A DNA stretch of 64,000 bases from the NCBI GenBank assembly GCA_964415675.1, contig CAYQBG010000014.1, positions 1-64,000 on the forward strand. The letters are read 5' to 3'. Numbering within the stretch: the first letter of the stretch is position 1; each line of letters starts with the position of its first letter. Of this stretch, positions 27,694-36,535 are shown one piece after another. Both the position numbers and the translations under genes were made by a program. The stretch is from UBA5336 sp964415675. GTDB taxonomy: Bacteria; Pseudomonadota; Alphaproteobacteria; Caulobacterales; Hyphomonadaceae. The notes under the pieces are model-generated. The model saw only the letters and a program-made list of their open reading frames with translations, was not told where the DNA came from and searched no databases.

Positions 27694-28305
27694 ATGCGGA
27701 TACTCGCGATCAATACCGCCTCAGCTGCATGCGACCTGGCCATCGTCGCAGATGGACGAATAGTGTCCGAACAGTGCGAGGAGATGGCAACGGGCCAGGA
27801 TGCGCGTCTGCCCGGTGCTGTCGCAGACGTGCTGTGCGCGGCTGGAATCGGTCTTGGTGATATCAACAGGATTGCCGTTGTCTGTGGGCCGGGCAGTTTC
27901 ACCGGCGTGCGGATTGGCGTCGCCTTTGCCCGAGGGCTGGCCCTTCCTCTGGGCATCGACTGTCTCGGCGTGTCCAGCCTGGAGGCCTGCCTTCCGCTGG
28001 AAACCCGGGCGCCGCATCGCATCGCACTGGTCGCGCGCCGGCGTCCTCCCGACATCAGTTTCTGGATGCAGGATCTGGCGGACATGACAGCAATCGGTCC
28101 ACCTGAGGAGCGGTCAGTCAGCGATATTGCCGGCGACCTGCCAATCCTCAGCGACAGGCCCGACCTCATCGCCGATGCGGGAACTTGCGCACCCCTGGCG
28201 ACAATTGCCGGCCTGCGTGCGGCGCGACTCGACCCGGCCACACACCCTGCCCGCCCGGTCTATGTCCGTGAGCCCGACGCTGAGCTACCCACGCCGCGCC
28301 GATGA
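27694..28305 (+). CDS. tsaB: tRNA t6A modification protein TsaB
   Basis: A 203-residue ASKHA-fold protein that partners TsaD and TsaE in making threonylcarbamoyl-A37 in ANN-decoding tRNAs. The N-terminus MRILAINTASAACDLAIV and the PGSFTGVRIGVAFARGLAL motif are typical. It starts 15 bp after rutE and overlaps rimI by four bases (ATGA), which is the common tsaB-rimI coupling. Confidence 0.92.
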   Translation: MRILAINTASAACDLAIVADGRIVSEQCEEMATGQDARLPGAVADVLCAAGIGLGDINRIAVVCGPGSFTGVRIGVAFARGLALPLGIDCLGVSSLEACLPLETRAPHRIALVARRRPPDISFWMQDLADMTAIGPPEERSVSDIAGDLPILSDRPDLIADAGTCAPLATIAGLRAARLDPATHPARPVYVREPDAELPTPRR

Positions 28306-28751
28306 CCCGGGATATCGTGATCCTGAGGCCGAATGATGCCGAACGCATGGCCCGCCTGCATGCGCGTGCATTCGCTCACCCCTGGTCTCGCGGCGATTTC
28401 GAATCATCACTGGCAAACACAGCCAACCTGACGCTGGCGATAGAAAGTGCTCACGGTGACGACCTTGCCGCTTTCTGTCTCATCCAGTTTGCCGGCGATA
28501 CTGCAGAGATCCTGACGCTCGCCACATCACCTGACTGTCACCGACAGGGGCTGGCCACGACCCTGCTCAATGCCGCCTTCAGGCGCGCGGGCGAGCGTGG
28601 GGTCGCGCGCGTGCTCCTTGATGTTGCCGAGGACAATGCCGCCGCGCGCGCACTCTATCAGCGCCACGGCTTTGCTGAGGATGGCCGGCGACACAATTAT
28701 TACGGACCCGGCCGGGACGCTCTCCTCTTATCGCGCTGCATGATCAGATGA
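28302..28751 (+). CDS. rimI: Ribosomal-protein-alanine N-acetyltransferase RimI
   Basis: A 149-residue GNAT acetyltransferase, RimI type, which acetylates the N-terminal alanine of ribosomal protein S18 in E. coli. It has the acetyl-CoA loop CHRQGLATTLL (Q/RxxGxA-like) near residue 80, LDVAEDNAAARALYQRHGF and the HNYYGPGRDALLLSR end. The overlap with tsaB supports coupled translation. Confidence 0.92.
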   Translation: MTRDIVILRPNDAERMARLHARAFAHPWSRGDFESSLANTANLTLAIESAHGDDLAAFCLIQFAGDTAEILTLATSPDCHRQGLATTLLNAAFRRAGERGVARVLLDVAEDNAAARALYQRHGFAEDGRRHNYYGPGRDALLLSRCMIR

Positions 28752-28789
28752 TCTGGACTTTGCAGGCGTTTATCGCCATCTAGGTGCTC

Positions 28790-29209
28790 ATGAGCCGCAT
28801 TGAGACACTCTGCATCGAAAAGGGCCTGCGGATGACGCAGCCCCGCCGGATTATCGCCAGAGTCCTTTCCGAGGCTGAAGACCATCCGGATGCTGAAGAA
28901 CTGCACCGACGCGCCAACAGTGTTGATGCGTCGATTTCGCTCGCAACCGTCTACCGGACAGTGAAGCTGTTCGAAGACTATGACATTATAGAGCGTCACG
29001 ATTTTCGCGACGGACGGTCACGCTTTGAAGAAGTGCCCGAGGAGCACCATGATCACCTGATCGATATCCGCTCGGGCAAGGTCGTGGAATTCCAGAATGA
29101 GGAGATCGAGCGGCTGCAGGAAGAAATAGCCCGCAAGCTCGGCTATAAACTCGTCGATCACCGTCTTGAACTCTATGCCGTGCCCCTTGACGACTCGGGA
29201 ATGGATTAA
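28790..29209 (+). CDS. fur: Fur family ferric uptake regulator
   Basis: A 139-residue metalloregulator with a winged-helix DNA-binding domain (MTQPRRIIARVLSEAEDHPDAEELHRRA, SLATVYRTVKLFEDYDII) and a dimerisation/metal domain with the Fur signature HHDHLIDIRSGKVVEF. It lacks the CxxC structural zinc pairs of some Fur proteins. A GTG at 28784 is in frame; the ATG at 28790 is preferred since it gives the usual N-terminus. It follows rimI, and the intergenic part is too short to judge autoregulation. Confidence 0.9.
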   Translation: MSRIETLCIEKGLRMTQPRRIIARVLSEAEDHPDAEELHRRANSVDASISLATVYRTVKLFEDYDIIERHDFRDGRSRFEEVPEEHHDHLIDIRSGKVVEFQNEEIERLQEEIARKLGYKLVDHRLELYAVPLDDSGMD

Positions 29210-29254
29210 GGCAGACTTCAGTCGCCAACTGACTCCGGCTTTTGCGAAACGCGT

Positions 29255-29845
29255 TCAGGATGATGGGACTGCGGAGGCATTCGTTGCCACGAAGGCAGCC
29301 GCTTTGGCCACGCAGGCACGGCTAGCAACCGACAGCGCCTGCGCCCGCTCGCCTGGGGCATTGCCCGACGACCTGCCCTCTGCGGACACTTTCGCTGCCG
29401 CGACCGGCGCCCGCGTGCGCCCATCAAGCAGGGTCAGGTCGAGTGCGCAGCGTGCCCTGTTCCCGCTCACAGCGATTTCCGACACACGCCAGGACAGTTC
29501 ATAATCGCCCGGCGCTCCGCTGGACGCTTCCAGGGCCATACCGTCACCACCCGACAATGAGTCGATCAGCGCGATCTGGACGAGCCGGGTATAGCGTCCG
29601 GCCCATTCGGCGCCGGCCACGAGCCTGAGACCGCCATCGGCCCCCTCAACGACCATATCCCGGCCGGCAAACAGACGCGGCGCTTCGGGTTCGCGAATGA
29701 CCACATGGGCGGCAAGCTGTGATGATGTCTCCATCTGGCCGATCCGGTAGAGCGCACCAGGCGCACTCGGCTCAGGCAGGACCGACAAACAGCCGCCCAG
29801 AGCGGCAAGACCGATCAGAGTAAAGAGTGATCTCCTGATAGCCAT
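29255..29845 (-). CDS. ABC-type lipid transport auxiliary lipoprotein (PqiC/DUF330-like)
   Basis: A 196-residue lipoprotein (MAIRRSLFTLIGLAALGGC, Cys19) whose mature part matches the ABC-transport auxiliary component family: PGALYRIGQ near the start, RDMVVEGADGGLRLVAGAEWAGRYTRLVQIALIDSL in the middle, then YELSWRVSEIAV. Relatives sit with MCE-domain transporters and probably contact them from the outer membrane. It is the last gene of the mlaE-mlaF-mlaD operon, and its ATG overlaps the mlaD stop (TAATG). Confidence 0.85.
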   Translation of the reverse strand: MAIRRSLFTLIGLAALGGCLSVLPEPSAPGALYRIGQMETSSQLAAHVVIREPEAPRLFAGRDMVVEGADGGLRLVAGAEWAGRYTRLVQIALIDSLSGGDGMALEASSGAPGDYELSWRVSEIAVSGNRARCALDLTLLDGRTRAPVAAAKVSAEGRSSGNAPGERAQALSVASRACVAKAAAFVATNASAVPSS

Positions 29846-30804
29846 TAGCGGGTCTCCTCATAAGGCAAGGCATCGCCGATCAGGACGCTTTGCGGGTTCT
29901 GTTCGACCTCGCGGACAAGCGCTTCGGCGCGCGCCATCAGACGCCTGAGATCCTGCGAGGCAATGCGGATATCCTCAAGCGCCCGCGTGGCCGGCCCCTC
30001 GAGAAGCTGCGTGGCGCTCTGCGCGGTACGGTTACCGCTGTCGAGCGTCTCATCCAACCGTGACAGCGTGTTCTGCGCGGACCGTGTCACTCCTTCGATA
30101 TCACCGGCAAGCGCGGCCAGCTGAGCGTCGGCGGACCGCGCAAGTTGGCCAAGTTCGCGCGAGGCCGCATCGAAGCTTTCACCGGCCTGTGCCGCCTCTG
30201 CCAGAACACGATCGGCACGGCTGATCAGGCCGTCCTCGGCCGCAAGACGTTGCGAAATGTGCTCCAGATTGGCCAGCGTGCGTTCGACGGATGCAATATT
30301 CTGGTCCGACAATAACTTGTTGAGCTGGCGGGTGGTCTGGCCGGCATCGGCGAGGATCTCGCCGCCTGAACTGATCAGCTCCGACAGCTGGGTGCGCTCG
30401 GCGGTGATCACCGGCACCGGCTGTCCGGGCTCGCGCCTGAGCTCCTCGGCCCGCGGTGAGCCGGCATTGATCTGGACATAGGTGACGCCCGTAATCCCGG
30501 CAAAATCGATCGTCGCGGTCGAATCGGTCTTGACCGGCGTCTCGCTGTCGATGCGGATGCGCGCGCGCACCTTGGAGGGGCTGGCCCGGTCAATGCGCAC
30601 CCATCTTACCTCGCCAACCTTGATGCCGATATACCGCACCGACGCACCATCATCGAGCGTGACAGGCCCTTCGAAAACGACGTCATATTCTTCGAATGTC
30701 TCGCGGAACTGTGACTGGCCGAGCCAGAGAATGAAGCCGATCAGCGCGACGCTGGCGAGGATCACGACGGCACCGATCAAGGCATAATTTGCGCGCGGTT
30801 CCAT
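29845..30804 (-). CDS. mlaD: MlaD/MCE-domain lipid-binding protein
   Basis: A 319-residue protein with an N-terminal membrane helix (YALIGAVVILASVALIGFILWLG), an MCE domain (about residues 35-120; VTLDDGASVRYIGIKVGEV, ITGVTYVQI) and a long predicted coiled-coil/helical tail of about 190 residues rich in Ala, Glu and Arg. MCE hexamers form a hydrophobic tunnel for phospholipids in the periplasm. It lies between mlaF and the auxiliary lipoprotein on the minus strand. Confidence 0.9.
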   Translation of the reverse strand: MEPRANYALIGAVVILASVALIGFILWLGQSQFRETFEEYDVVFEGPVTLDDGASVRYIGIKVGEVRWVRIDRASPSKVRARIRIDSETPVKTDSTATIDFAGITGVTYVQINAGSPRAEELRREPGQPVPVITAERTQLSELISSGGEILADAGQTTRQLNKLLSDQNIASVERTLANLEHISQRLAAEDGLISRADRVLAEAAQAGESFDAASRELGQLARSADAQLAALAGDIEGVTRSAQNTLSRLDETLDSGNRTAQSATQLLEGPATRALEDIRIASQDLRRLMARAEALVREVEQNPQSVLIGDALPYEETR

Positions 30805-30817
30805 GGGAGGCGCTCCT

Positions 30818-31585
30818 TCAGGCGGCTGTGGCCGCGCGCCCGCGCGGCCCGTTGAAATAACTGTCGATCCAGGGATGGTCGATGGCCCTCAGCTCAGTGA
30901 TCGTGCCGACGGCAATGACCCGCTTCTCAGCCAGAACCGCGATCCGGTCGCAGGTGGCTGCAAGGGTGTCGAGATCATGGGTGACGAGAAAGACTGTCAG
31001 CCCGAGGCTCTGCTGCAGGTCGCGGATCAGCGCGTCGAAACCTGCGGCCGTGATCGGGTCGAGCCCGGCAGTCGGCTCGTCGAGAAAGAGAAGATCGGGA
31101 TCGAGGGCGATGGCGCGGGCCAGTGCGGCGCGCTTGCGCATCCCGCCTGACAGGTCGGACGGGTATTTGCTGCCGGCATCGTCGCCAAGGCCGGCGAGCC
31201 GGATCTTCATACCCGCAACTTCTCGGCGCAGGCGCGGTGAAAGATCGGTATGTTCCCCAAGCGGCACCATGACATTCTCGCGCACGGTGAGGTTCGAGAA
31301 CAACGCCCCGTCCTGGAACATCAGGCCCCAGCGCCGCTCCAGCCGGTCGCGCGCCTTGCCCGAAAGCTGAAGGATATCCTCTCCGAAGACCTCGATACGT
31401 CCAGCCGAGGGGCGCTTCAGGCCCACAATGGCGCGCAGGAGAACAGATTTGCCTGTCCCCGACCCGCCAATGACACCCAGCACCTCACCGCGCCGGACAT
31501 CAAGATCGAGATTTTCGTGGACCACATGCGCACCGAAGGCCGTCTTGAGACCACGCACACGGATCGCCAGCTCCCGCTCGATCAT
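30818..31585 (-). CDS. mlaF: ABC transporter ATP-binding protein, MlaF type
   Basis: A 255-residue ATPase with Walker A GGSGTGKSVL, signature LSGGMRKRAALARA, Walker B LLFLDEPTAGLDP and the H-loop histidine in VTHDLDT. Together with mlaE it forms the cytoplasmic and membrane core of the transporter. The start ATG overlaps the mlaE stop by four bases, and mlaD follows after 13 bp, so the unit is translationally coupled. Confidence 0.93.
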   Translation of the reverse strand: MIERELAIRVRGLKTAFGAHVVHENLDLDVRRGEVLGVIGGSGTGKSVLLRAIVGLKRPSAGRIEVFGEDILQLSGKARDRLERRWGLMFQDGALFSNLTVRENVMVPLGEHTDLSPRLRREVAGMKIRLAGLGDDAGSKYPSDLSGGMRKRAALARAIALDPDLLFLDEPTAGLDPITAAGFDALIRDLQQSLGLTVFLVTHDLDTLAATCDRIAVLAEKRVIAVGTITELRAIDHPWIDSYFNGPRGRAATAA

Positions 31586-32697
31586 ATGCCCATCTCCATA
31601 TAAAAAATGGCGAAAATCGCATCGATGACGATGATCGAAAAGATCGCCTGCACCACGGATGTGGTCGTATGATGGCCGAGCGACTGAACACTACCGCCAA
31701 CCAGAAGCCCTTGCCGGCAGCCGATCAGGGCCACCACAAGACCGAAAATCGGTGCCTTGGACAGGCCGACCCAGAAATTCGACACCGGCACATAGTCCTG
31801 TATCCGCGCAGCGAAGACCGTCGGACTGATATCAAGCGCAAGCCAGCCGACAACGATACCGCCCGCGATTCCGGCAAGCGTGGCAACAAAGGCCAGCATC
31901 GGCGTCATCAGCACCATCGCGAGAATGCGCGGCACCACCAGCACATCCATGGGCGACAGACCAAGAGTCGTCATGGCGTCGATTTCCTGGCGCATCCGCA
32001 TGGCGCCTATCTGTGCGGTGAAGCTCGAATTGGTACGGCCAGCCAGGATGATGGCGGTCAGGATGACGCCGAATTCGCGCATCATCGATATGCCGACCAG
32101 CTCGACCACGAAGATGGTCGCGCCGAAATCCGCAAGCGTCGTCGCGCCGATAAATGCCACGACCATGCCGACGAAGAACGAGAGAAACGCGACAATGGGA
32201 AGTGCATCCAGACCCGCCTCTTCCATAACGGACACGGTCGGCGTCCAGCGCAGTCGCACAGGGTTGAGAAGAAGGGCGCCGGTACGCGCGAGCGCTTCAC
32301 CCAGGAAGGACAGGGTCGCCACGCTTTCATGCCAGAGCTGGACCGAACCGCGCCCGGCGCGTTCGAACAGGTCGAAAATTCCGCCAGGTGCGGGCTGGTC
32401 GTCCTCACCGGATGCGCGAGCAGCATGGACCTGTTCGATGATGGCTGCCGCGCTGGGATGCTCACCAATGATGTCCGGGCGACCCTCGCCACCCAGAGTA
32501 CGATCAATGACCAGCGCGCCGGACGTATCGATCCGGCCAAGATTGCTCACATCCAGCGCGATTCCGCTATCGGGCAGGTCCAGCGCCCTGAGCCCGTCAT
32601 CCACCGACTGGATCGTTGTCACGACCCAATCGCCCGACACGGCCAGAAACGTCTCGCCGTCTTCGTCGTTGAGCCTGAATGTCGGGGTCTTTGTCAT
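31582..32697 (-). CDS. mlaE: MlaE-type permease with N-terminal STAS domain
   Basis: A 371-residue permease. Residues about 1-100 are a STAS-like domain (VTTIQSVDDGLRALDLPDSGIALDVSNLGRIDTSGALVI), comparable to MlaB fused to the permease. The remainder is the MlaE/YrbE permease with five or so membrane helices (SMMREFGVILTAIILAGRTNSSFTAQIGAMR, MVLMTPMLAFVATLAGI). The fusion replaces a separate mlaB gene. This is the first gene of the minus-strand operon. Confidence 0.93.
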   Translation of the reverse strand: MTKTPTFRLNDEDGETFLAVSGDWVVTTIQSVDDGLRALDLPDSGIALDVSNLGRIDTSGALVIDRTLGGEGRPDIIGEHPSAAAIIEQVHAARASGEDDQPAPGGIFDLFERAGRGSVQLWHESVATLSFLGEALARTGALLLNPVRLRWTPTVSVMEEAGLDALPIVAFLSFFVGMVVAFIGATTLADFGATIFVVELVGISMMREFGVILTAIILAGRTNSSFTAQIGAMRMRQEIDAMTTLGLSPMDVLVVPRILAMVLMTPMLAFVATLAGIAGGIVVGWLALDISPTVFAARIQDYVPVSNFWVGLSKAPIFGLVVALIGCRQGLLVGGSVQSLGHHTTTSVVQAIFSIIVIDAIFAIFYMEMGI

Positions 32698-32926
32698 GTC
32701 ACATCCGCGTCCAGACGTGACCCAAACAGATCATGGTTAAATCCGAGCCCGGAAAATCGCTCGAATTTCAGGTATTCTGGAAAGGGCCACTGACCTTGCT
32801 ACACATTCCGATCCGCTCCGCGGTACGTCGCGTCGCTATCGCGCCCGCATGGACGGTGCGATTGTCGAGCAAGATATGCGCCGGACGCGACAGATGCCAG
32901 TGACCGGGTGGCGCCGCCAGCCGGCG

Positions 32927-34147
32927 TCAGGAGATCGATTTCAGGCGCTTGCCCTCTGGATCGACATTAAGCCGCGGTGCAATATCCTTGGTCCAGGCCG
33001 ACCGCGCCGGGATCCGCGAGCGGTCGAGCCGGTACTCATATCTCTTCGCCACTTCGACAACCTCTTCAAGAAGGCCCTCTTCAAGCGTTGTCGGGTTGAG
33101 GCCGAGACCGAGGAATTTCTCGTTCTTCACCACGAGATCGTTTTCCGCCGCTTCCTTGCGGGGGTTTGGCAGATAAGCGATCTCCGCGCCGGTCATGCGC
33201 CGGATCAGTTCGGCCAGGTCGCGTACGCGATGGGTCTCGGTCATCTGGTTGAAAATCTCGACCCGGTCACCGGCTTGTGGCGGGGCATTCAGCGCCAGTT
33301 CGATACAGCGCACCGAGTCGCGGATATGGATGAAGGCGCGCGTCTGACCGCCGGTGCCGTGTACGGTCAGCGGGTAGCCGATCGCAGCCTGGATCAGGAA
33401 GCGATTGAGAACGGTGCCATAATCACCGTCATAGTCAAAACGGTTGATCAGCTGCTCATGACGCCGGGTCTGATCGGTATGGGTGCCCCAGACAATGCCC
33501 TGGTGCAGGTCTGTGATCCGCAGACCGTCATTCTTGGCGTAGAACTGGAAAAGGAGCTGATCCAGGCATTTGGTCATGTGATAGATCGAGCCGGGATTGG
33601 CCGGATACAGGATTTCCTGGCTGGCGGTCTCGCCTTCGAGCGTCTCGACGCCTACCGGCAGATAGCCTTCCGGGATCGCGGCCCCGACAGAGGAATAGCC
33701 ATAGACGCCCATTGTGCCGAGATGGACGAGATGTGCATCGGTCCCGGTTTCGACCATCGCATTGAGAAGATTGTGCGTCGCGCTGACATTGTTGTTAACC
33801 GTGTAGTTCTTGTGGCGGTCAGACAGCATCGAATAGGGTGCGGCGCGCTGTTCGGCGAAGTGGACAATGGCATCGGGACGATTGCCTCCCAGCCACTGTT
33901 TGAGGACATCATAGTCGCGCGCAATATCGATCAGGTGAAAATGAATGCGATGACCGGTTTCCTGGTGCCAGACGCGGGTGCGTTCCTGGATGGAGTCCAT
34001 TGGCGTGAGCGACTGGACGCCAAGCTCGGTATCGATCCAGCGGCGCGAGAGATTGTCGAGTATATGAACCTCATGACCCAGGTCCGACAAATGAAGACTG
34101 GTGGGCCAGCCAACGAATCCATCACCGCCAAGGATTGCGATTTTCAT
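32927..34147 (-). CDS. sqdB: UDP-sulfoquinovose synthase
   Basis: A 406-residue SDR enzyme that makes UDP-sulfoquinovose from UDP-glucose and sulfite, the head-group donor for the sulfolipid SQDG. It has the GGDGFVGWP dinucleotide loop at the N-terminus and the SQD1-specific pieces LSRRWIDTELGVQSLTP, FAEQRAAPYSM, LGTMGVYGY (catalytic Thr) and YHMTK (Tyr-x3-Lys). DLHQGIVWGTHTDQT and VHGTGGQTRAFIHIRDSVRCIE are also shared with plant SQD1. No sulfoquinovosyltransferase is evident in the window. The ATG at 34147 lies 255 bp from the divergent epimerase gene. Confidence 0.9.
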   Translation of the reverse strand: MKIAILGGDGFVGWPTSLHLSDLGHEVHILDNLSRRWIDTELGVQSLTPMDSIQERTRVWHQETGHRIHFHLIDIARDYDVLKQWLGGNRPDAIVHFAEQRAAPYSMLSDRHKNYTVNNNVSATHNLLNAMVETGTDAHLVHLGTMGVYGYSSVGAAIPEGYLPVGVETLEGETASQEILYPANPGSIYHMTKCLDQLLFQFYAKNDGLRITDLHQGIVWGTHTDQTRRHEQLINRFDYDGDYGTVLNRFLIQAAIGYPLTVHGTGGQTRAFIHIRDSVRCIELALNAPPQAGDRVEIFNQMTETHRVRDLAELIRRMTGAEIAYLPNPRKEAAENDLVVKNEKFLGLGLNPTTLEEGLLEEVVEVAKRYEYRLDRSRIPARSAWTKDIAPRLNVDPEGKRLKSIS

Positions 34148-34402
34148 TATGCGGTTCCTTTCTCAACGCACGCCTGCACACCGGATTGAACTCAGGCGCC
34201 AGAATTTTCCGCCCCTGCTTAGGCCAGTCGCTTTCGCGGCGATAGCCCGGCCGTGCAATTCGTCATCGACGGTTTGTCGCGGCTTTTGGCGCCGGTTCGT
34301 CAATAAGCGTGACCTGCCGGCCGGCACGCTGTAGAAAAGACCGAAGGCGAGGCACGATCGGTTCGCACTCGCAAACCGGCCCCGGAAGGATCGCGCGCTC
34401 CC

Positions 34403-35395
34403 TTGTCAGACCGTTCCCTCACCATCGCCGCACATACCGCAGGCCTGAAATCTGCCTTCGCGATTTCGCGCGGCAGCAAGACATCTGCGCAAACGGTTCG
34501 GGTCCATATCCGGCGCGGGGAGGCTGCCGGGAGCGGGGAAAGCGTGCCCTATGGCCGCTATGGCGAGAGCGTGGACAGCGTGATCGCACAGATCGGGGCG
34601 GTGCGCGGCGAGATCGAGCTTGGCGCCGGGCGTTCGGAGCTGAAACTCCTGCTGCCTGCCGGTGCGGCCCGCTGCGCGGTGGATTGCGCCCTCTGGGATC
34701 TGGAAGCCAGGCTCGCCGGCCAGCCGGTCTGGCATCTGGCGGGGGTCGCCGCGCCCCGACCAGTCGAGACGGCACAGACCCTCGCGCTCGCCCCGCCCGG
34801 CGAGATGGCGCGGCTTGCAACAGCGATCTCCGGAAACCTCCTGAAACTCAAGCTGGGCGGGCCCGATGACCTCGCCCGGGTAGCGGCCGTGCATTCGGCG
34901 CGGCCCGATGCGCGGCTGATTGTCGATGGAAATGAAGCGATCTCGCCGGGCGATCTCGACGCGCTCGCGCGTGAAGCCGCCGCCCTCGGCGTGGTCCTGA
35001 TCGAGCAGCCATTGCCGGCGCGCGAAGACGCCTCGCTCCGGCGCGGAGCGTTCGCCGTGCCTGTCTGCGCTGATGAAAGTGCGCACACCGCAGCCGATAT
35101 TCCAAGGCTTGCCGAGCATTATGACGCCGTCAATGTGAAGCTCGACAAGGCCGGCGGGCTGACCGGCGCGCTGGAGATGCTGGAGGCCGCCCGCGCGGCG
35201 GGCCTGATCACGATGGTGGGCTGTATGGTGGCCGGATCGCTCAGCCTCGCCCCGGCAGTGATTGCCGCTCAGGGCTGTGAATTTGCCGACCTGGACGGGC
35301 CGACCTGGCTGGCCGATGACGAACCCTATGGGCTGGACTTCGAGGCGGGCCATGTCTCGCCGCCCGATCCGCGCCTTTGGGGCGCTGGGGCCTGA
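34403..35395 (+). CDS. Dipeptide epimerase (enolase superfamily)
   Basis: A 330-residue muconate-lactonising subgroup enolase protein, closest to L-Ala-D/L-Glu epimerase. The acid-base lysine pair is in LLKLKLGG, and the metal ligands are in IVDGNEA, LIEQPLP and PVCADES. The second catalytic lysine is in NVKLDKAGG. Such enzymes recycle murein dipeptides. The start is a TTG at 34403 (there is no ATG nearby), preceded by GGAAGGA about 12 bases upstream. Confidence 0.85.
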   Translation: MSDRSLTIAAHTAGLKSAFAISRGSKTSAQTVRVHIRRGEAAGSGESVPYGRYGESVDSVIAQIGAVRGEIELGAGRSELKLLLPAGAARCAVDCALWDLEARLAGQPVWHLAGVAAPRPVETAQTLALAPPGEMARLATAISGNLLKLKLGGPDDLARVAAVHSARPDARLIVDGNEAISPGDLDALAREAAALGVVLIEQPLPAREDASLRRGAFAVPVCADESAHTAADIPRLAEHYDAVNVKLDKAGGLTGALEMLEAARAAGLITMVGCMVAGSLSLAPAVIAAQGCEFADLDGPTWLADDEPYGLDFEAGHVSPPDPRLWGAGA

Positions 35396-35398
35396 AGG

Positions 35399-36535
35399 TC
35401 AGGCTGGCAAGGCATCATCCCAGGTGCCAGCTGACTGCGCGACGCCAATCAGATGATCTTCCAGGCGCCGGCTCTGCTTTGCGAGGTTGAAATCACTGAG
35501 CGCAAACTGGCGGCCCGCCTCACCCATGGCGCGCGTGCGTTCAGGATCGGACAGCAGGCGCGACAATCGTTCGGCCAGAGCCGCATCATCGCCCTCTTCG
35601 ACAAGATAGCCCGTCTCGCCATCCTTCACACATTCGGGGATGCCGGCATGGATCGTGGCGGCCAGAGCGCAGCCCGACAGCATCGCCTCCACACAGACCA
35701 GCGGCAGCCCTTCGGCATCGCCCGAAGCGGCGCGTTTCGACGGCACGCAGACAATGGCCGCCTCTGCAAAATGTCGCGGCATTTCGTCGGCAGGGATCCA
35801 ACCGGGCAATTCGGCGCAGATGCCGGCGGCCTCCAGTTTCGCTATAAGGTCGGCTTTCAGTTCCCCATCCCCGAGCAGGCGGACCCGCCAGCCTTCGAGC
35901 GCGTCGGGAATGCGCGCGAGCGCCGCGATCAGCGTGTCGATGCCCTTCTTCTCAGTCCAGCGACCGGCAAAGAGCAGGATATTGTGCTTCTCGACGGGCT
36001 GGAATTTCTGCGGGTCGGCCGTGTTGTGGTGGACGACCATTTTCGCCTCTGGCGCACCCTTGGCGAGAAGTTCGCGGCGGATGAAGTCCGAACAGGGCAG
36101 GATCAGCGCCGCTTCGTCCCAGAGCGCGGCGCGGCGGCGATTATAGACCCGTATGAAACTGTCCTTCGTATTGGCTGTTTTGGTGGCATCGCCACCATAA
36201 TAGGTGACAGCCAGCGGCAGCGAGAGCTTACGCGCCAGCGGCAGCGCATAGGCCCCCGACTTGCCGAAACTGGCATGGATCGCAACCGGATCAAGCGCGC
36301 GCAGCGTCTCTTCAAGCTTTGCCGAGACTGTGCCGAGCTGTTTGAACGCGGCTTCACCGCCCGGCCCATGAAGAGGACCCAGCTCAATCACCTCTGCGCC
36401 CGCAGGGACAGGACCTTTCAGCTCATGGCCAATATAAACCGGCTTGAGGCGTTCGAAGGCGCTGTAACCGCGTGGAATGAAACTCTCCGACGGGGTAAAC
36501 AGCTTGTCGCAATAGGCGAGAATTGTCCGCGGCAT
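35399..36535 (-). CDS. Glycosyltransferase family 4 protein
   Basis: A 378-residue GT4 (GT-B fold) glycosyltransferase. It has a Rossmann-like N-terminal domain with FTPSESFIPR and TYYGGDA, and the retaining GT4 core LLFAGRWTEKKGIDTLIAAL, with the donor-binding glutamates in GDAEGLPLVCVEAMLSGC. It resembles exopolysaccharide (amylovoran/colanic acid) glycosyltransferases. It directly follows galE (stop and start abut, TAGATG), so the pair probably acts in surface polysaccharide synthesis. Acceptor unknown. It is not obviously a SqdX-type sulfoquinovosyltransferase. Confidence 0.85.
   Translation of the reverse strand: MPRTILAYCDKLFTPSESFIPRGYSAFERLKPVYIGHELKGPVPAGAEVIELGPLHGPGGEAAFKQLGTVSAKLEETLRALDPVAIHASFGKSGAYALPLARKLSLPLAVTYYGGDATKTANTKDSFIRVYNRRRAALWDEAALILPCSDFIRRELLAKGAPEAKMVVHHNTADPQKFQPVEKHNILLFAGRWTEKKGIDTLIAALARIPDALEGWRVRLLGDGELKADLIAKLEAAGICAELPGWIPADEMPRHFAEAAIVCVPSKRAASGDAEGLPLVCVEAMLSGCALAATIHAGIPECVKDGETGYLVEEGDDAALAERLSRLLSDPERTRAMGEAGRQFALSDFNLAKQSRRLEDHLIGVAQSAGTWDDALPA

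Noticed and set aside
32849..34189. A 446-residue plus-strand ORF.
   Set aside because: It is antisense to sqdB, whose product matches SQD1 along its length.
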